Of a stretch of DNA of 64,000 nucleotides, positions 1 to 11,703 are shown in pieces. Location of the stretch: positions 46,281,001-46,345,000 of the forward strand of contig CM074856.1 in assembly GCA_037501455.1 (NCBI GenBank). The letters are read 5' to 3'. Made by a program: the position numbers and the translations under genes. A model generated the notes under the pieces. The model made no database searches and had not been told where the DNA came from. It was given only the letters and a program-made list of their open reading frames with translations. Origin of the DNA: Lantana camara. Lineage: Eukaryota; Streptophyta; Magnoliopsida; Lamiales; Verbenaceae. The stretch's first letter is position 1. The number at the start of each line of letters is the position of its first letter.

Positions 1-633
1 TCATTGATGTGATTAATTGATCCTTAAGACTTGAGGTTTCTTGTCATTTTATGAGTTAACTTTGTAGTCTTAGGTATAAACTTTAAAGGGTGTCGCCTTA
101 GACAACTGATTCAAGGCTTATGCTGGGGCTGCACAAGTGATTCATGAAAGTGAATGAGAATCAAGAAAGGACCTACACTTGCATTTGCAAGGTGATCTCT
201 TATTGTGTAAGTCATTCATATGCCATATGGAGTCCTTGGCCAAGGCAGTAGATCAAGACATCAAGAAAAGGGTTTCTTGGATTGAGATCAAATGGATATG
301 AAATGCACTTAGCTTTAAGACCGGATTATTAGGGTTCTGATTATTCCCTTACCCTAGATCTTGGTTGAGAGATAGTAAGTAGGAGGATTGTATCTCACAT
401 GAATCAATGACTTAAAGGTTCTGTCGAATCCGAACATTCCAATTCAGCTAGGGGTTAAACACCTGTTGCTAGACTATGGTCGTTTAATCTGTGGACTGAT
501 TAATTAATTAGTGAATTAATTAACTAGGGTCACTTTTAATTGAGTTGAGAACCTAGAGGGTCACACACAACAACTTGGTTACATGAGTTGAGGCTTTAAA
601 ATGATTAAACGAGTTAATCGGGCCAAGAGGGTT

Positions 634-676
634 CCACACGTGTGAAACCACACGTGTGGGACACGTGTCACGTGTA
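634..676 (+). promoter_or_regulatory. G-box/ABRE-like ACGTGT array in copia LTR U3
   Basis: Several overlapping CACGTGT/ACACGTG motifs lie about 330-370 bp upstream of the LTR TATA box. The copy at 37165-37190 has two units and the copy at 47284-47334 has four, so the array varies in length between copies. CACGTG cores are known binding sites of plant bZIP and bHLH factors; use by this element is inference. Confidence 0.5.
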
Positions 677-1009
677 AATATATATATTGTATATATATAT
701 TAAATAATTAAATGTGTTAATTATTTAATAGACTTTGGTTTAATTTTGAATTAAAAAGAAAGTCTAATTTTGGAGAAAAATAATCTAGTTAATTAATTAT
801 GAATTAATTAATTAGATAAAATAAGTTATTTATTTTAAATAAATAAAGTATAAAATTATCCAAAAATAGTTTGGATATTTTAGCTCTCTTGAAAGTTGAT
901 TTGAATTTGAATTCAAAGTCAAAGTCAAAATTACTTGATGATCAAGTAATAGGAGAGCGAGATCAAAACCCTAGCCCATAAGGACTAGGATTTTCGGTCC
1001 TTCCCTTAA

Positions 1010-1017
1010 TATAAATA
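1010..1017 (+). promoter_or_regulatory. TATA box of copia LTR
   Basis: TATAAATA, followed by an inverted repeat of the type AGGGGAGCT/AGCTCCCCT. The same box lies at 37545-37552, 40678-40685 and 47690-47697 in the other LTR copies, so it is conserved across the family and probably marks the U3/R promoter. Confidence 0.6.
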
Positions 1018-1826
1018 GGGGAGCTCGAGCTCCCCTTAGAGCTAATTGGCAATTCTTTTGGTTCATGTGTTGAACACCATCCTTTCTCCAAGATAAACAA
1101 AACCCTAGGTTAAGCCTAAACACTAACTAGAGAACTAGCATCCTTACTAGTTAGATTGTAGTCAAGTTGGTGGACTATCTCTGGAGAGCTTCAAGTTAGA
1201 AGTTTGAAGATTCGAGCTTTACCAAGGAGAGGGGATCAAGCCGCGAGAAGAGCTTTCTTGGGTGGCTTGAAACGCTTCAAGAAAGAATAAAAGAAAAGTA
1301 AGTTTCTTATCTCTACGAATTTGGATACACGATTGCGAGTCCAAGGTCCTTTTGTTGGAAAATTTTTTAAATTTCTACTGCTTTCTGATTCGTGTTTTCC
1401 AACACATACTATTTTGCATTTATATAGGTTTTTCAATGTCTCTACTCTCTGGTGATAATAACATGTTTCAATTTCAAGAATGAATTAACCAAGCGTAGAT
1501 TGACATTCGTGGCTCCTCGAATATTTAGGCTAAATTACAAGAAAATAAAAATTTTAAGCTTTTTTCCTTTATTATCTAACTAGCGTATGCCACGTACTAT
1601 GCACGGTATTGATGAAAATATAACTTATAATATTATTAAAATAATTTAAAATAAATAACTTAATCAAATACAATTAAAAATATTCTGTATAATACATATT
1701 TTTTATAAATAATAAATAAATTGCTGCTAAAACATTTCTTTATTATAGTTTTATTTAAGTATTAAGTAGAGACGTTGTAAAAGAAAAATAATTTCAAAAA
1801 GAATATATAATTACCATCCAGTTTTA

Positions 1827-1881
<55 letters not shown>
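1827..1881. repeat. (AAT)n microsatellite
   Basis: About 18 uninterrupted AAT/ATA triplets in AT-rich DNA. Confidence 0.95.
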
Positions 1882-1885
<4 letters not shown>

Positions 1886-1938
1886 TGAAGTGATGAAATT
1901 GTATAAATATAACTTTCTTTTTAAATATAAAATATTAT

Positions 1939-2405
1939 AATTTATAAAAATAAAAATAACTTGTACCTTAAGAGATTAAACCAAGAATCGTGGAAATCTT
2001 TTTAGGCCTGTCAAGAATTTTGAACTTTGTTGATCTTGTCAACGAATCGAATTGCAACTTGATATTCTAAATTTAATTAATTCAAAAAATATGATTAAAT
2101 TAATACAATTAAACTTTGAATTAATTTCCTCAAAAAAAAAAAAAAAAAATTGTACCTTATGAGATTGAGCCAAAAATCTTGAAACTCTTTTAAACTCTTT
2201 CAGAGATTTTAAACTTTGTCAGCCTCATTAAGAAATCAGATTAAAATCTCAAATATGATAATTTATAAAAATGAAAATAACTGGTACCTTACGATATTGA
2301 GTCAAAAATCTCGAAATTTTTTTAAACTTTATCAGTCTCGTGAAGAATTTCAAACTTCAATAACCTTGTTAAGAAATCGAATTGCAGTTTCATATTCTAA
2401 AAGTT
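1939..2405 (+). repeat. Diverged direct repeats
   Basis: Blocks beginning at about 1939, 2150 and 2260 share the order AATTTATAAAAAT, AAAATAACT, GTACCTTA, then AAAATCT and TTTAAACTTT segments and, in the first and third, GAATTGCA. They look like old diverged copies of a unit of roughly 130-200 bp. Origin unknown. Confidence 0.5.
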
Positions 2406-3390
2406 TCAAACTAAAATAACCTCGTTAGCAAACATGTAATAAAAAAATATAAACATATACTATGTCCTTAATAATCAATAAATTGAATAGTAGAAATTTA
2501 AAAATTTAAATGTAATGCTCTAATAACATTATAGATATTGAAGATAAATATTTTGAGATAAATAGATTAACAAATAGCAAAGGTCAAGTATACTAATTAA
2601 TTATTGGTGAGCAAATTTATACGACATAAATACAAATTTTAAGAAACAAAATAAAGAAGAAAATAAATATACAGTCAATACTAAAAATTAGTTGAAATTT
2701 GAGCATTGTGAATAGATATTTCCATAAGGCATTGAAAAATAAAAAATTAGTTGATAATAAAAATATTTATACAAAATTAAAAGATGGTGTAAAATGAAAT
2801 AAATAAAAATAATAATAAATAAGCCAATTAATACGTGAGGAATAATGAACGATTAATTGAATTATTTTAATAGAAAATATTACAAAGATTAAACAAACCA
2901 TGTAAATGTAATGGTTAAATTAGTGATTATGTTCAAGAAGAAAAATTGAATAAATAAAATATTTTTAATTTTCATAATGTCACCGGTGGAAGTTTTGCTA
3001 GTTTACTCTCATGGATCGTAACATATAAATCTAAAATAATGTGTTAAAAAAAAATTCTAACATTATATCAATTTAATAAATATAATTATTGTGAAAATAT
3101 AAACATATTATCTTATATATATAGTTAAAATTGTACTTCTAAATATTTATTAAAAATGTAAATTAAGTAGTTAAAATTTTATATTTATAACAAATGAACA
3201 ATCTCATAAATTATTCGTATTTTTAAGTGGTTCAGTAAGCTTTCTATACAAATATAAATAGAATTAACTGAACTTAAAAACTAAAATATATAAAGATGAC
3301 AAATAGAAGTTAAAGAGAATCAAAATAAAGAAAATTAAAAAAGATAATACAACTTCTAAAATAAAGGAATAAATAATAGAAATATAAAAA

Positions 3391-3399
3391 GAGAAGAAG

Positions 3400-3429
<30 letters not shown>
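3391..3429. repeat. (GAA)n microsatellite
   Basis: About 13 GAA/AAG triplets. On the minus strand it gives a run of leucine codons in a chance ORF. Confidence 0.9.
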
Positions 3430-3431
<2 letters not shown>

Positions 3432-4058
3432 GTATTGGAAATAAAATACTAGAAAATAGAGAATAAAAGTTACAATAAATAACTATGGATATATGCTTGA
3501 ATTTTAGTTTTTCACAAAAAAAATAGATTTCATCAAAAACATGATCCATTTATTTCCATTATCTCATAAATCTAAAAATACTTTAATAACAAATACGAAA
3601 AAATCAAAATAATTAATAACTATTAATTTTAAAAATATTTATATTGAATATTGATCCAAATTGGTTTTGCTGAGTTGGGGGTCTAGTTGGCAATCTTGGG
3701 CCTAATCAGTCAAGAATTTGTAAAGTGGGTTCTCACTCGACCTGGAAACACAACACACGTGAGCTCAAGACCAACTTGGGGACTTGGGGTTTTTCCCAAG
3801 ATTGGCTCTCCGATATTCAAGTCAGTGGAGAATTCTTAGAGAAAAAAATAAATGCTAAGAAGCGAAATAAATGCTCTTAAATTGCTTACCAACTACTGTT
3901 CAAGGAGTGGGTATTTATAGTCATGAGCAAATAACACAGTGGTGCGTGTACCGCAACTATACATTAATTGTCCTGCAGTCGATCAGTCCATTTGTCGGAC
4001 GCCTGGGCAGGTGACTTGAGGTCGAGTGTACTTGTTTCCCCTTTTGGGGTAGACACGT

Positions 4059-7000
4059 TGTAGCACCCCGCACGTGAGACACCATATCCCCCGCACTATG
4101 GCTCAACACGAGTAATCGCACCCGTATCAAATCGTAGCGAACGGGAGACAAACAGAAAAACCCTCCTAAGCTAGGCGGAACTTAGACCCTGCAAATATAA
4201 CTAGTCAACAAGACATAATGCATCAGAGAACCCAATCCAAACACATGCATTGGCCACGGCCTGCAGAAATTAAACACTCGAACCACAGGCAGACTTGGGC
4301 TCCTCAGGCCTCTTTTAATTCATAACAAAGGCCGACAAGGCAATTCAATAAAAATTACCTAAAGATTCAAGTTCAAATATTACAGAATCGAATAATGCAG
4401 GATTTAAGTACAAATGCGAGTGCAGAGACTCTCCTAACTTAACTTGACCAACTCAAAGACTCCATACACTTCCGCCTAGCTCGAAACTCCGAAGCCAAAC
4501 CTGCGCACTAAAAGGTTGGGGAGGGAGAGGGTCAGTCTCTAGAAGACTGAGTGAGCAGGAGCGATATACGTATATATAAGACATGCACATGCAAGTCATA
4601 AATCCCGAGCAAAGTTTTATTTGAAATTAGTTCCCAAAAGGGCAAGAGAATAACCAAGCAATACTCGGATTTTACGACTAATCATAGTAATTCATTACGT
4701 TCATAATTCATATATAAACATAAGGGCTCGGCGAGTGAGCGTGCATCATCTCCAACCAAACTCCGACTGTGTACGACACATATCATTAATACTTTAAATA
4801 GGTGATCATGTAATATATCATAATACACGCAGATCATATATCATATCATAAAACATATTCGTTTGGGCAATCCGTGTCCCGGCCTTCCCGTACGGTGCAT
4901 ATCGATCATAAACATAATCATAATCATAAAATAAGTTCCAACCTTCTTCCTCCGGGTGGTGGACGGGTTAGCAAGACCCGGCCACCTCATACATAGGCCA
5001 ATGGGGTTTCATGACTCCCCCAAGGGCACTCAGCTCCCATTCCCCGCTAAACCACCTAGCGAGGGCCGGTATCGCCATAACATAGTGGAACTAGCACATG
5101 GGATCACCGTCGGCCCATGCCTCCCCGGATAGCCACATGTACTAAGTCCCTGGGCCCGTGAACATATCATACATGCATAATCTCGCCAAAACATTTGGTT
5201 CATAAGAAGCATAACATATTTCATAATTCATTTGAAAAGGGTTTACTCGATCAATATTTACTCGATAACTCTACTTTAAAAGTGACCTATATATATATAT
5301 ATATAAGGTTTTGGCCAAAGCTTGTCACATAAGGTTGTAGGGTTTAATACGTAACTAAAACGAAAACACCCTCACCTGAAACAAGTCGAGAATAGGATAC
5401 GAGTTACCGAGTGCCTAGTTGATCAAAACTTCTCCGCCCTGGACATAAACTATACAAAGGACAACGTAACGTGTTTGTGAGACTCAAGACTACCAATGAA
5501 CCATATACGACACACGACATGCAATGAACAAGATATGAATGCGTAAAAGATGATATTATGTCATGAAAATGTTCATGTGCACTATTAAGGAATTTAGAGC
5601 ATAAAACCAAACCATTCGTTCGTTCATTTCATTCAAATTCATAAATTCATAATTCATATCAATTAATCTAAGAATTCATTTAATAATCATAACACGTAAT
5701 ATATCGCATTTATAATTAGAAAATAGACAATTAATTACATTCAATTGAAGATTGAAATTAAATAAAACATGAAATAAATAACAATTAAATTCTATAAAAA
5801 TAATCATTTAATACTTAAAATATATAATAAATACATAATAAATATATAATGAATATAGAATAAACATATATATATATATATATAACCATGCATGCATTTA
5901 CACACAAATGTATATATTATATACACAAATATATATATGCATGCAAAACACCTCCCATGCACACACAATCACCCTAAATACATATATGTATACACTCACG
6001 CACACACTCTGCACAATTAGAAAATAGCAACAACAGTTTACATTAAGGGAAACCAGACACACACACACATGCGGAACCAAGGAAGAACAGCAGCCCAAGG
6101 TCTGAATCAACACACACACACACACAACAACCTCAGAGTAAAGAGAAGGAAGAGAAGCAGCAACTCAGCAAGGAAAGGAAAGAAGAAGAACGAAGCAGTA
6201 GAAAACAGAGGGAAAAGGAACAGAGGCACTGCGGTAGCTACCCGCTCGGGTAGCCAACCCTTCACAAAACTCCCCGGCCGGGTAGGGATTACAGAAGGTT
6301 TCTGTAATAGGAGTACCCGGCCGGGTACTCTCCAAGAGGAAACTCTCCCCGGCCGGGGAGACTGTTGCAGCAATTACAGAAGCAGCGCAACAACAATGCC
6401 GAAAACAGGGGAGGAAAAAAGGAGGTTCAAATCAGGCCAAATTCTCACATACAACTTACAACCAAGGCAAACTAACACTCCAGGAATGAAAAGGCTACAA
6501 ATACACAGCATGCACGCCTGAAAACAACCTAAAATAATGCAACAAACCACAAGAAACAGACAGCAGTTTCGGCGAGGGAAAAACAGAGCAAAACTGGAAA
6601 AAGAACAGAGCCATCCTAAACATGATCAATCAACCAATCCTCCGTCAGCATATGAGGTAAAAAGAGATAACATTTAACACCAAAATGAATCACAAAAGCT
6701 AGCAGCAGTATGGTCGTGAAGGAGGGAGAAATTCAGTTTGAAACTCAAGCCTTTCATAACCATCCATTAAAGATATCTCACCAAACTCTTAACCATCAAT
6801 TAATACAAGCATACTTTGTCATAAATGAAGTAAAAGAATCATATATATAGCATCAAAACAAGTTGGGAATCAATAGAAGTCAAGAACCATCAAAATACTT
6901 CAAAACCTAACTGTTCAATCTCAATCTTTAAAACCATATGAAATCTGAGTTAAAATTAGTGATGAAAGGATGAAAATAACCAGAGATGTATGTACAACAT

Positions 7001-7976
7001 AATCCTAACTCACATTGTTGATTGGATGAAAGTTGATTGAGATTTGAGCACCAAAATTTCAAGGATTTGCACAGTTACGGGAAAAACTGGCTGCAGAAGC
7101 TTTGGATGAATTTTCTGGTGTGTGTGAGGGTTAGTTCAAGATGGGGCAGGTAAGGAATGGTAAAGGGTTGAACTAGGGTTAAAAGGCCACCAACCATAGT
7201 TAATTTGGTTAAGTTTTGATCAAGTTATGGCCATTATAGTGAAAGGTGGTTGTTTGGATGCCGTTTCGTTTTTCGGTTGGATTTCGGAGGTTTAAATGAT
7301 TTTGGAAAAACATAAGGCTAAGTTTATTAAACTCGAATCTTCGATACGAGTTCAACGAAGTTGACGGGACTCGAATCCGAGTTCCCGAGCTCAAGATATC
7401 ACATACGGAACCAAGGGTGCACTAATTGCTCGTTAGCCCCCGATTTGGTTCCACAAATCAAATTAAATTCGTTAACACGTCAAATGAGTTCGAAAACATA
7501 AACAGAGCATATAGGCATGTTCATAACACATATATTTACAACATACTAAATTTCCACGACATTTCGATATCATTTCATATAAGAACAAAGCACAAATAAA
7601 CGTTCATGCGCCTATTCATAATAATTCACACATTATAACTTATATCTAACATTTAAAATTCTAATATTAAATAAAAAAATCAAGGTCAACGTGTATTGTA
7701 CAAATTAATTAATTAATATGGTTAAAGCATGATTAATTAGCATAACACTTAATTAACATTAATCACTAAATTAATAATTTAAAATAATTACTAAATAACG
7801 AAATTTATAAAAATAATATTAAATTGAAATAAAATAAAATAAAATAATAACAATTTATAGCAAAATTAAATATTTAAAACACTTATAACCAATTAATCAC
7901 ATAATTAAATGATTTAATTTCGCAATTTATAAACAAATACGACACATTAGTTTAAATGAAAAACCGGGGCGTTACA
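4059..7976 (-). mobile_element. Solo LTR of long-LTR gypsy family
   Basis: Starts TGTAGCACCCC and ends GGGGCGTTACA on the + strand, flanked by the direct repeat CACGT (4054-4058 and 7977-7981). At 3918 bp with no PBS, no polypurine tract and no protein domain, it is best read as a solo LTR formed by LTR-LTR recombination. It aligns in reverse orientation with 25912-29679. It contains CA and TA microsatellites, a GC-rich palindrome cluster at 6236-6361 and a conserved hairpin at 4533-4549. Short ORFs inside (for example 6069-6521) follow low-complexity sequence and are not convincing genes. Confidence 0.85.
6236..6361. repeat. GC-rich palindrome cluster in LTR
   Basis: Four GC-rich self-complementary blocks (CCCGCTCGGG, CCCCGGCCGGG, TACCCGGCCGGGTA, CTCCCCGGCCGGGGAG) are spaced by 20-45 bp in otherwise AT-rich sequence. 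The related LTR at 25912-29679 has the equivalent cluster at 27447-27578. Confidence 0.8.
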
Positions 7977-8157
7977 CACGTACTGTGGGCATTAAATACA
8001 CTGTAGCGCGTCTAGTCGTGGTGAATAAGGGAGCTACACGTGTCCCGACAAAGATGTTTTATGGCATCTTGATGCCTGGTGACGTAGGATCTCGACCCGT
8101 GAGTTCGAAATCAAGCAAATCGTGATGAAGCATGTCCGCAATAGGGAACCTATCAGT

Positions 8158-8558
8158 GGGATCGAGTTCGATCCCACGCCTTGCGTGGGACAAGGATGCT
8201 TCAAGCGTGGTTCCCGTGCAGGACAAGGATGGGATCGAATACGACCCGCTATGGGGGGGATCGAACTCGATCCAATCGGGATGCCTGGCTTGAGGGACAA
8301 ACGTGGTTCCCGTGCTCAAGTGCGATCCCATTAGCAGGTTTGGGATCGGTGTCGATCCAGATGGGTTTAGCACCATCATGATCTCCTTGGGCGGAAAGGG
8401 ATCGAGTTCGACCCTTTGGACGGACAGGTCGAGTTCGATCCCTTGGGCAGACAGGAATCGAGTTCGACCCATTGGGGTCACCCGCCAAAGTGATCCCTTT
8501 TGGCGGACAGGGATCGAACTTTTGACCGATCCCAAGTACCGGGATCGAGGTTGATCCC
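8158..8558. repeat. Array of GGGATCGAGTTCGATCCC-type palindromes
   Basis: Nine or so imperfect palindromes with the core GGRTCGARNTCGAYCC lie at 8158-8175, 8231-8247, 8257-8273, 8342-8358, 8398-8414, 8427-8442, 8454-8470, 8510-8533 and 8541-8558. The matching array in the 5' LTR lies between about 35556 and 35960. Overlapping ORFs here in several frames are by-products of the repeats. Confidence 0.85.
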
Positions 8559-8812
8559 TCATGACCCTTTTGGCGGGTTAGGATCTTGAACCGCTTGAGG
8601 TGGTGAGATGTCCGAGTGGCCCCTTCTAAGGCGCGCCACATGGCACCACCATTTTATGCCATATCAGAGGCCCCTCAAATTACCGGCGTGAATTTTCGCG
8701 GTGGTAATTTTCATTGCTTCGATATCGGGTGAGGGAAGCGCCTCGACCGTTGAGTTTGGTTTACTACCTTATTAATGGGCACGTCCTTTAATCGATTCGG
8801 TCTTTAAGACAA

Positions 8813-8960
8813 TAATGGCACCGTTTCGTGTTTCGAGGAGAAGCAACGCGGTCATCTAAGGGTGGTAATGGCACCATTTCACGCTTCGAGAAAAAGCAGC
8901 ACGGTCCTCTAGGTGCAATAATGGTTGCGCTGTGCAATTCGAGGAGCCACCTTTCCACCT
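8813..8960 (+). repeat. 53-bp direct repeats upstream of the antisense ORF
   Basis: Three copies beginning TAATGG at about 8813, 8866 and 8919 share TTTCG..TTCGAG(G/A)AG and GCACGGTC/GCGGTC blocks with a 53-bp period; the third is partial. They end just upstream of a TATA box at 8963-8970, so they may be promoter elements of the + strand ORF. Confidence 0.65.
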
Positions 8961-8962
8961 CC

Positions 8963-8970
8963 TATAAATA
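8963..8970 (+). promoter_or_regulatory. TATA box for the antisense ORF
   Basis: TATAAATA, 153 bp upstream of the first ATG of the + strand ORF at 9123 and downstream of the 53-bp repeats. The position suggests that the extra ORF has its own promoter inside the element, independent of the LTR promoter, which reads the other way. Confidence 0.5.
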
Positions 8971-11024
8971 AGAGGGCACCTTTCCCTTCATTTTACACAT
9001 TCTCTCTTACAGAACTTGATCCCCATTGCCTCTCCAACCTGTCGGATCGAACCCGCTTTGTCAAGTGAGAAGAAAAGGTAACTTTGACATCTTTTGAAGC
9101 CCCATTTTTCTTAACGTAAACCATGTCGAGAGTACCATATCGGTGTGTTATTTCGGATGACGAGAGCGAGGTGGAGGAGCCATTCACTCATTCCGAGGAT
9201 TGGCCCGGTGCATCGGTTGGGGTTCCACCGCTGCCAAATACGGACTTTGGGTCTTTCTTTGATTCTTCCGACGAAGTCAGGGCTCATCAGTTCATGGAGA
9301 ACAGAGGGGAATAGGCTTCCACCTCGAGACGGCAACGTCGGATTACGGCCGAGGAGCCGGAGGAGGAGGAGGTCGAGGAGCCAGAGGAGGTATATGTTTC
9401 GAACCCTCCCCAGGGTCGGTCGAGGCATGTCTATAGAACTCTAACCGATGTCGCTCAGAGGGTGTCGACGATGTCAGAGCGCGAATTTCACGAAATTTGC
9501 AACTGGTCGAGCGGAATGCCGGAGGGCGTTATGGCTCGGTTGCCCTTCGAGGGAAAGATGGTGGGAGCCCCGAAAACTAGGTATTCCTTCGGCCTTTACC
9601 ACGCGACGATGAAGCACGGGTTCCGGTTTCCGACCCATCCCCTCGAGTCGACTTTCTTCGATCGGGACAACTTATGCCTCGCTTAGCTTGTCCCGAATTC
9701 GATCGCTCTGATGTACAGCGCAATCATCATACTCAGGTGCTTGGGGTTCGAGCCATGCTTCGAGGACCACGGGGAGTTTTTCGTCCTCGTTAACTCCTCC
9801 AAATCCGGGTTGGCTACTACTACCTCCAAGCCAGGTCACGTCGGAAGATAGTTGACATCCCGATCTCGTCGAATGAGAGTAGTAGGAAGGAGAAGTTTTT
9901 CTTCATCAACTGTCCAGTATCCCTTCTTTTCCGCGCGACGTGGACCATGAAAGAGCACAAGAAGCTCCCAACGAAAAAAAACACTTGGCTACATAAAGAT
10001 AGAAATTTTGAGCTTTTGACCAATTTGGGCTCGCTCGACCCCACCTACCTGACGAGGATGTCCCACTTAGTCGAGGTGGGTCTGGTTCCGAGGATGAGGT
10101 TATGCAATTTCCATTTTAGTGAGCCTCCGCCTCCAGCCTGACCCGCCCGATCCGGTCTTGTTGTTTGTTTCATGTTTTTTTTTTTACATTGGGTCAGGTC
10201 GAACTCGACCCCTTTCTGCACATCTGGTCGAACTCGACCCCTTTCCGCATGTCGGGTCGAACACGATCCCTTTGTGTCGGCTCTCTTTCTCCTTTCTTTC
10301 TTTCTTTTTTTTTGGTACCTCATCTTGATACTAATCGACCCCGATGTACTTTTGCAGGTTTGCACATTCTAGCAATGAGTCGATTGGAGAGGGTGCAGAA
10401 GAACTTGAAGTTGAATAGGAGCGATCCGTCCCTCGAGCCGAGCAGGAGAGGGTTGATCGATCGATAGCCGCGATCCATGAGGCTCTACTGGAGGCCCAAG
10501 CCTCGGCCCAACAGCCCCGTCGGCAGGCTCCCTCGATCCCATGCTCCCACGATCAGGTGCCTGAAGAGGCTTATGGGGAGGGGCAGGCATCGGATGCGTT
10601 CGAGCCCGATCCTGAGGACCCCGAACAAGTTATTAATTTGGATGATTTAGATCTTTATTTTGACCTCGACACCAATCTTTATGACCTGACTCTTCCTCAG
10701 GAGGTACATGTGTCCGGTAGGCGCTTGCGTAAGCGGAAAAAGAAGGTTCAAGCTGAGCAGGTCAAAACTGATGCCAACCCTGATAGCGGGTCGGATCTAG
10801 GCAAAAAGTTGCTTGACTTCCCAGAGGTCCATCCACCCAGGTGGCCAGGCGGGATCGAGAGTGTGAAGGAGGATGGGTCGGTACGGAATCTCGGGGTCGG
10901 AAATCCCGATGTCACCTTGCTGGCCTCCCTTTTCAACACCAACTGTGTGATCGAGGAGCAAATGGAGCTCTTCAAGGAGCCTTACTATGATCAGAAATAT
11001 CCCGTCAGTAAAGCCGTTTACAGA

Positions 11025-11098
11025 GTGAGTGTCTCATTGTCAATTCCTTTTTGCCACCATATTTTTACATCTATCTAACGATCTAAACCCGTCGACAG
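11025..11098 (+). other. Intron of the antisense ORF
   Basis: Donor GTGAGT directly follows a coding exon and acceptor GTCGACAG precedes the next; removing these 74 bp joins two open segments. This supports real splicing of the + strand transcript rather than a chance ORF. Confidence 0.65.
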
Positions 11099-11703
11099 GA
11101 ACTGATGCTGACCGTCTTCAACGCCGTCCAAAGGGCGGAGGTCTTCGAGTCCGAGATGCGCAAGTACAAGGAGAAGTACAAGGCCGCTAAGGCCATGCTA
11201 AGGTCGGGCAATGCGGAGAGGATGGCGGAGCTCGAGAGGCGGGTCGACGAACTCATGTCGACGCAGAACCTTAGGGAAGAAGAGTTCCAGACCCGTTCGG
11301 CGGAGTTGCAAAGTGCTCTTGAGCTGATTCAAGCGATGGAGTCTAGCCACGCGGCTGAACTAAGCTCAATTCAATCCAACACCAAGCATAAAGTTCAGGA
11401 AACGAAGACCACGGGCTGGGACGCGGGTCGAGCGGCTACTCTGGCGGAGGGTCAAGTTAAGATTGACGGTATACTGGAGTCCTTCCGGAAGGCGAAGACC
11501 GCGATCGAGCAGTACACTGTGCATGAGTTCATCGAAGGGCCTGCCTTTGACAAGGCGAACTCGGTCATGGCGGGCATCGACCTGGAGACCGGGTTCAGAC
11601 TTGCATATAATCAGATTAAAAACCAGGGCCTTATCCCCATGACTTTCAATGAATCTAGCATCGGCCTCGACAAGCCCAACCCGTACCCCGATCCGTCGGA
11701 AGA

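Larger units (their letters stand above)
1..1404 (+). mobile_element. Ty1/copia LTR, 5' part beyond window edge
   Basis: This stretch is nearly identical to the last 1.4 kb of the LTRs at 36023-37939 and 46142-48085, starting at the equivalent of about 36534 and ending in the same TTTTCCAACA. What follows 1404 is not a tRNA primer-binding site, so this is a solo LTR or the 3' LTR of a copy lying to the left. It holds an ACGTGT (G-box-like) array at 634-676 and a TATA box at 1010-1017. The target-site duplication cannot be tested because the left end is outside the window. Confidence 0.92.
1405..3646. other. AT-rich intergenic DNA, no gene seen
   Basis: No ORF here resembles a protein. The stretch holds an (AAT)n microsatellite at 1827-1881, a poly-A run near 2131-2148, a (GAA)n run at about 3391-3429, and two to three diverged direct repeats between about 1939 and 2405 that share a block reading GTACCTTA then GAGATT or GATATT. 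Confidence 0.7.
3652..8666 (-). mobile_element. 3' LTR of the Tat element (split by a nested LTR)
   Basis: Two pieces, 3652-4058 and 7977-8666, become continuous when the nested LTR 4059-7976 and one CACGT are removed, giving about 1092 bp. They match the 5' LTR at 34988-37984. Minus-strand TATA (TATTTATA on +) lies at 3912-3919. The inner boundary is CATATCA at 8666, next to minus-strand purine-rich GAGGGGCC, a possible polypurine tract. The U3 side (8158-8558) carries an array of TCGA-centred palindromes. Position 8610-8640 also preserves the uninterrupted version of the site that holds the solo copia LTR in the other LTR. Confidence 0.88.

Noticed and set aside
3310..3549. 79-codon minus-strand ORF with a poly-leucine run
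   Set aside because: It is produced by the (GAA)n microsatellite in AT-rich intergenic DNA.
6069..6521. 150-codon + strand ORF in the solo LTR 4059-7976
   Set aside because: It runs over CA repeats, A-rich and GC-rich palindromic sequence. No known domain, and not kept in the related LTR at 25912-29679.
8059..8641. Overlapping ORFs of 66-167 codons on both strands
   Set aside because: They follow the TCGA-centred palindromes in the LTR; all frames stay open because of base composition and repetition, and the same set reappears in the other LTR.
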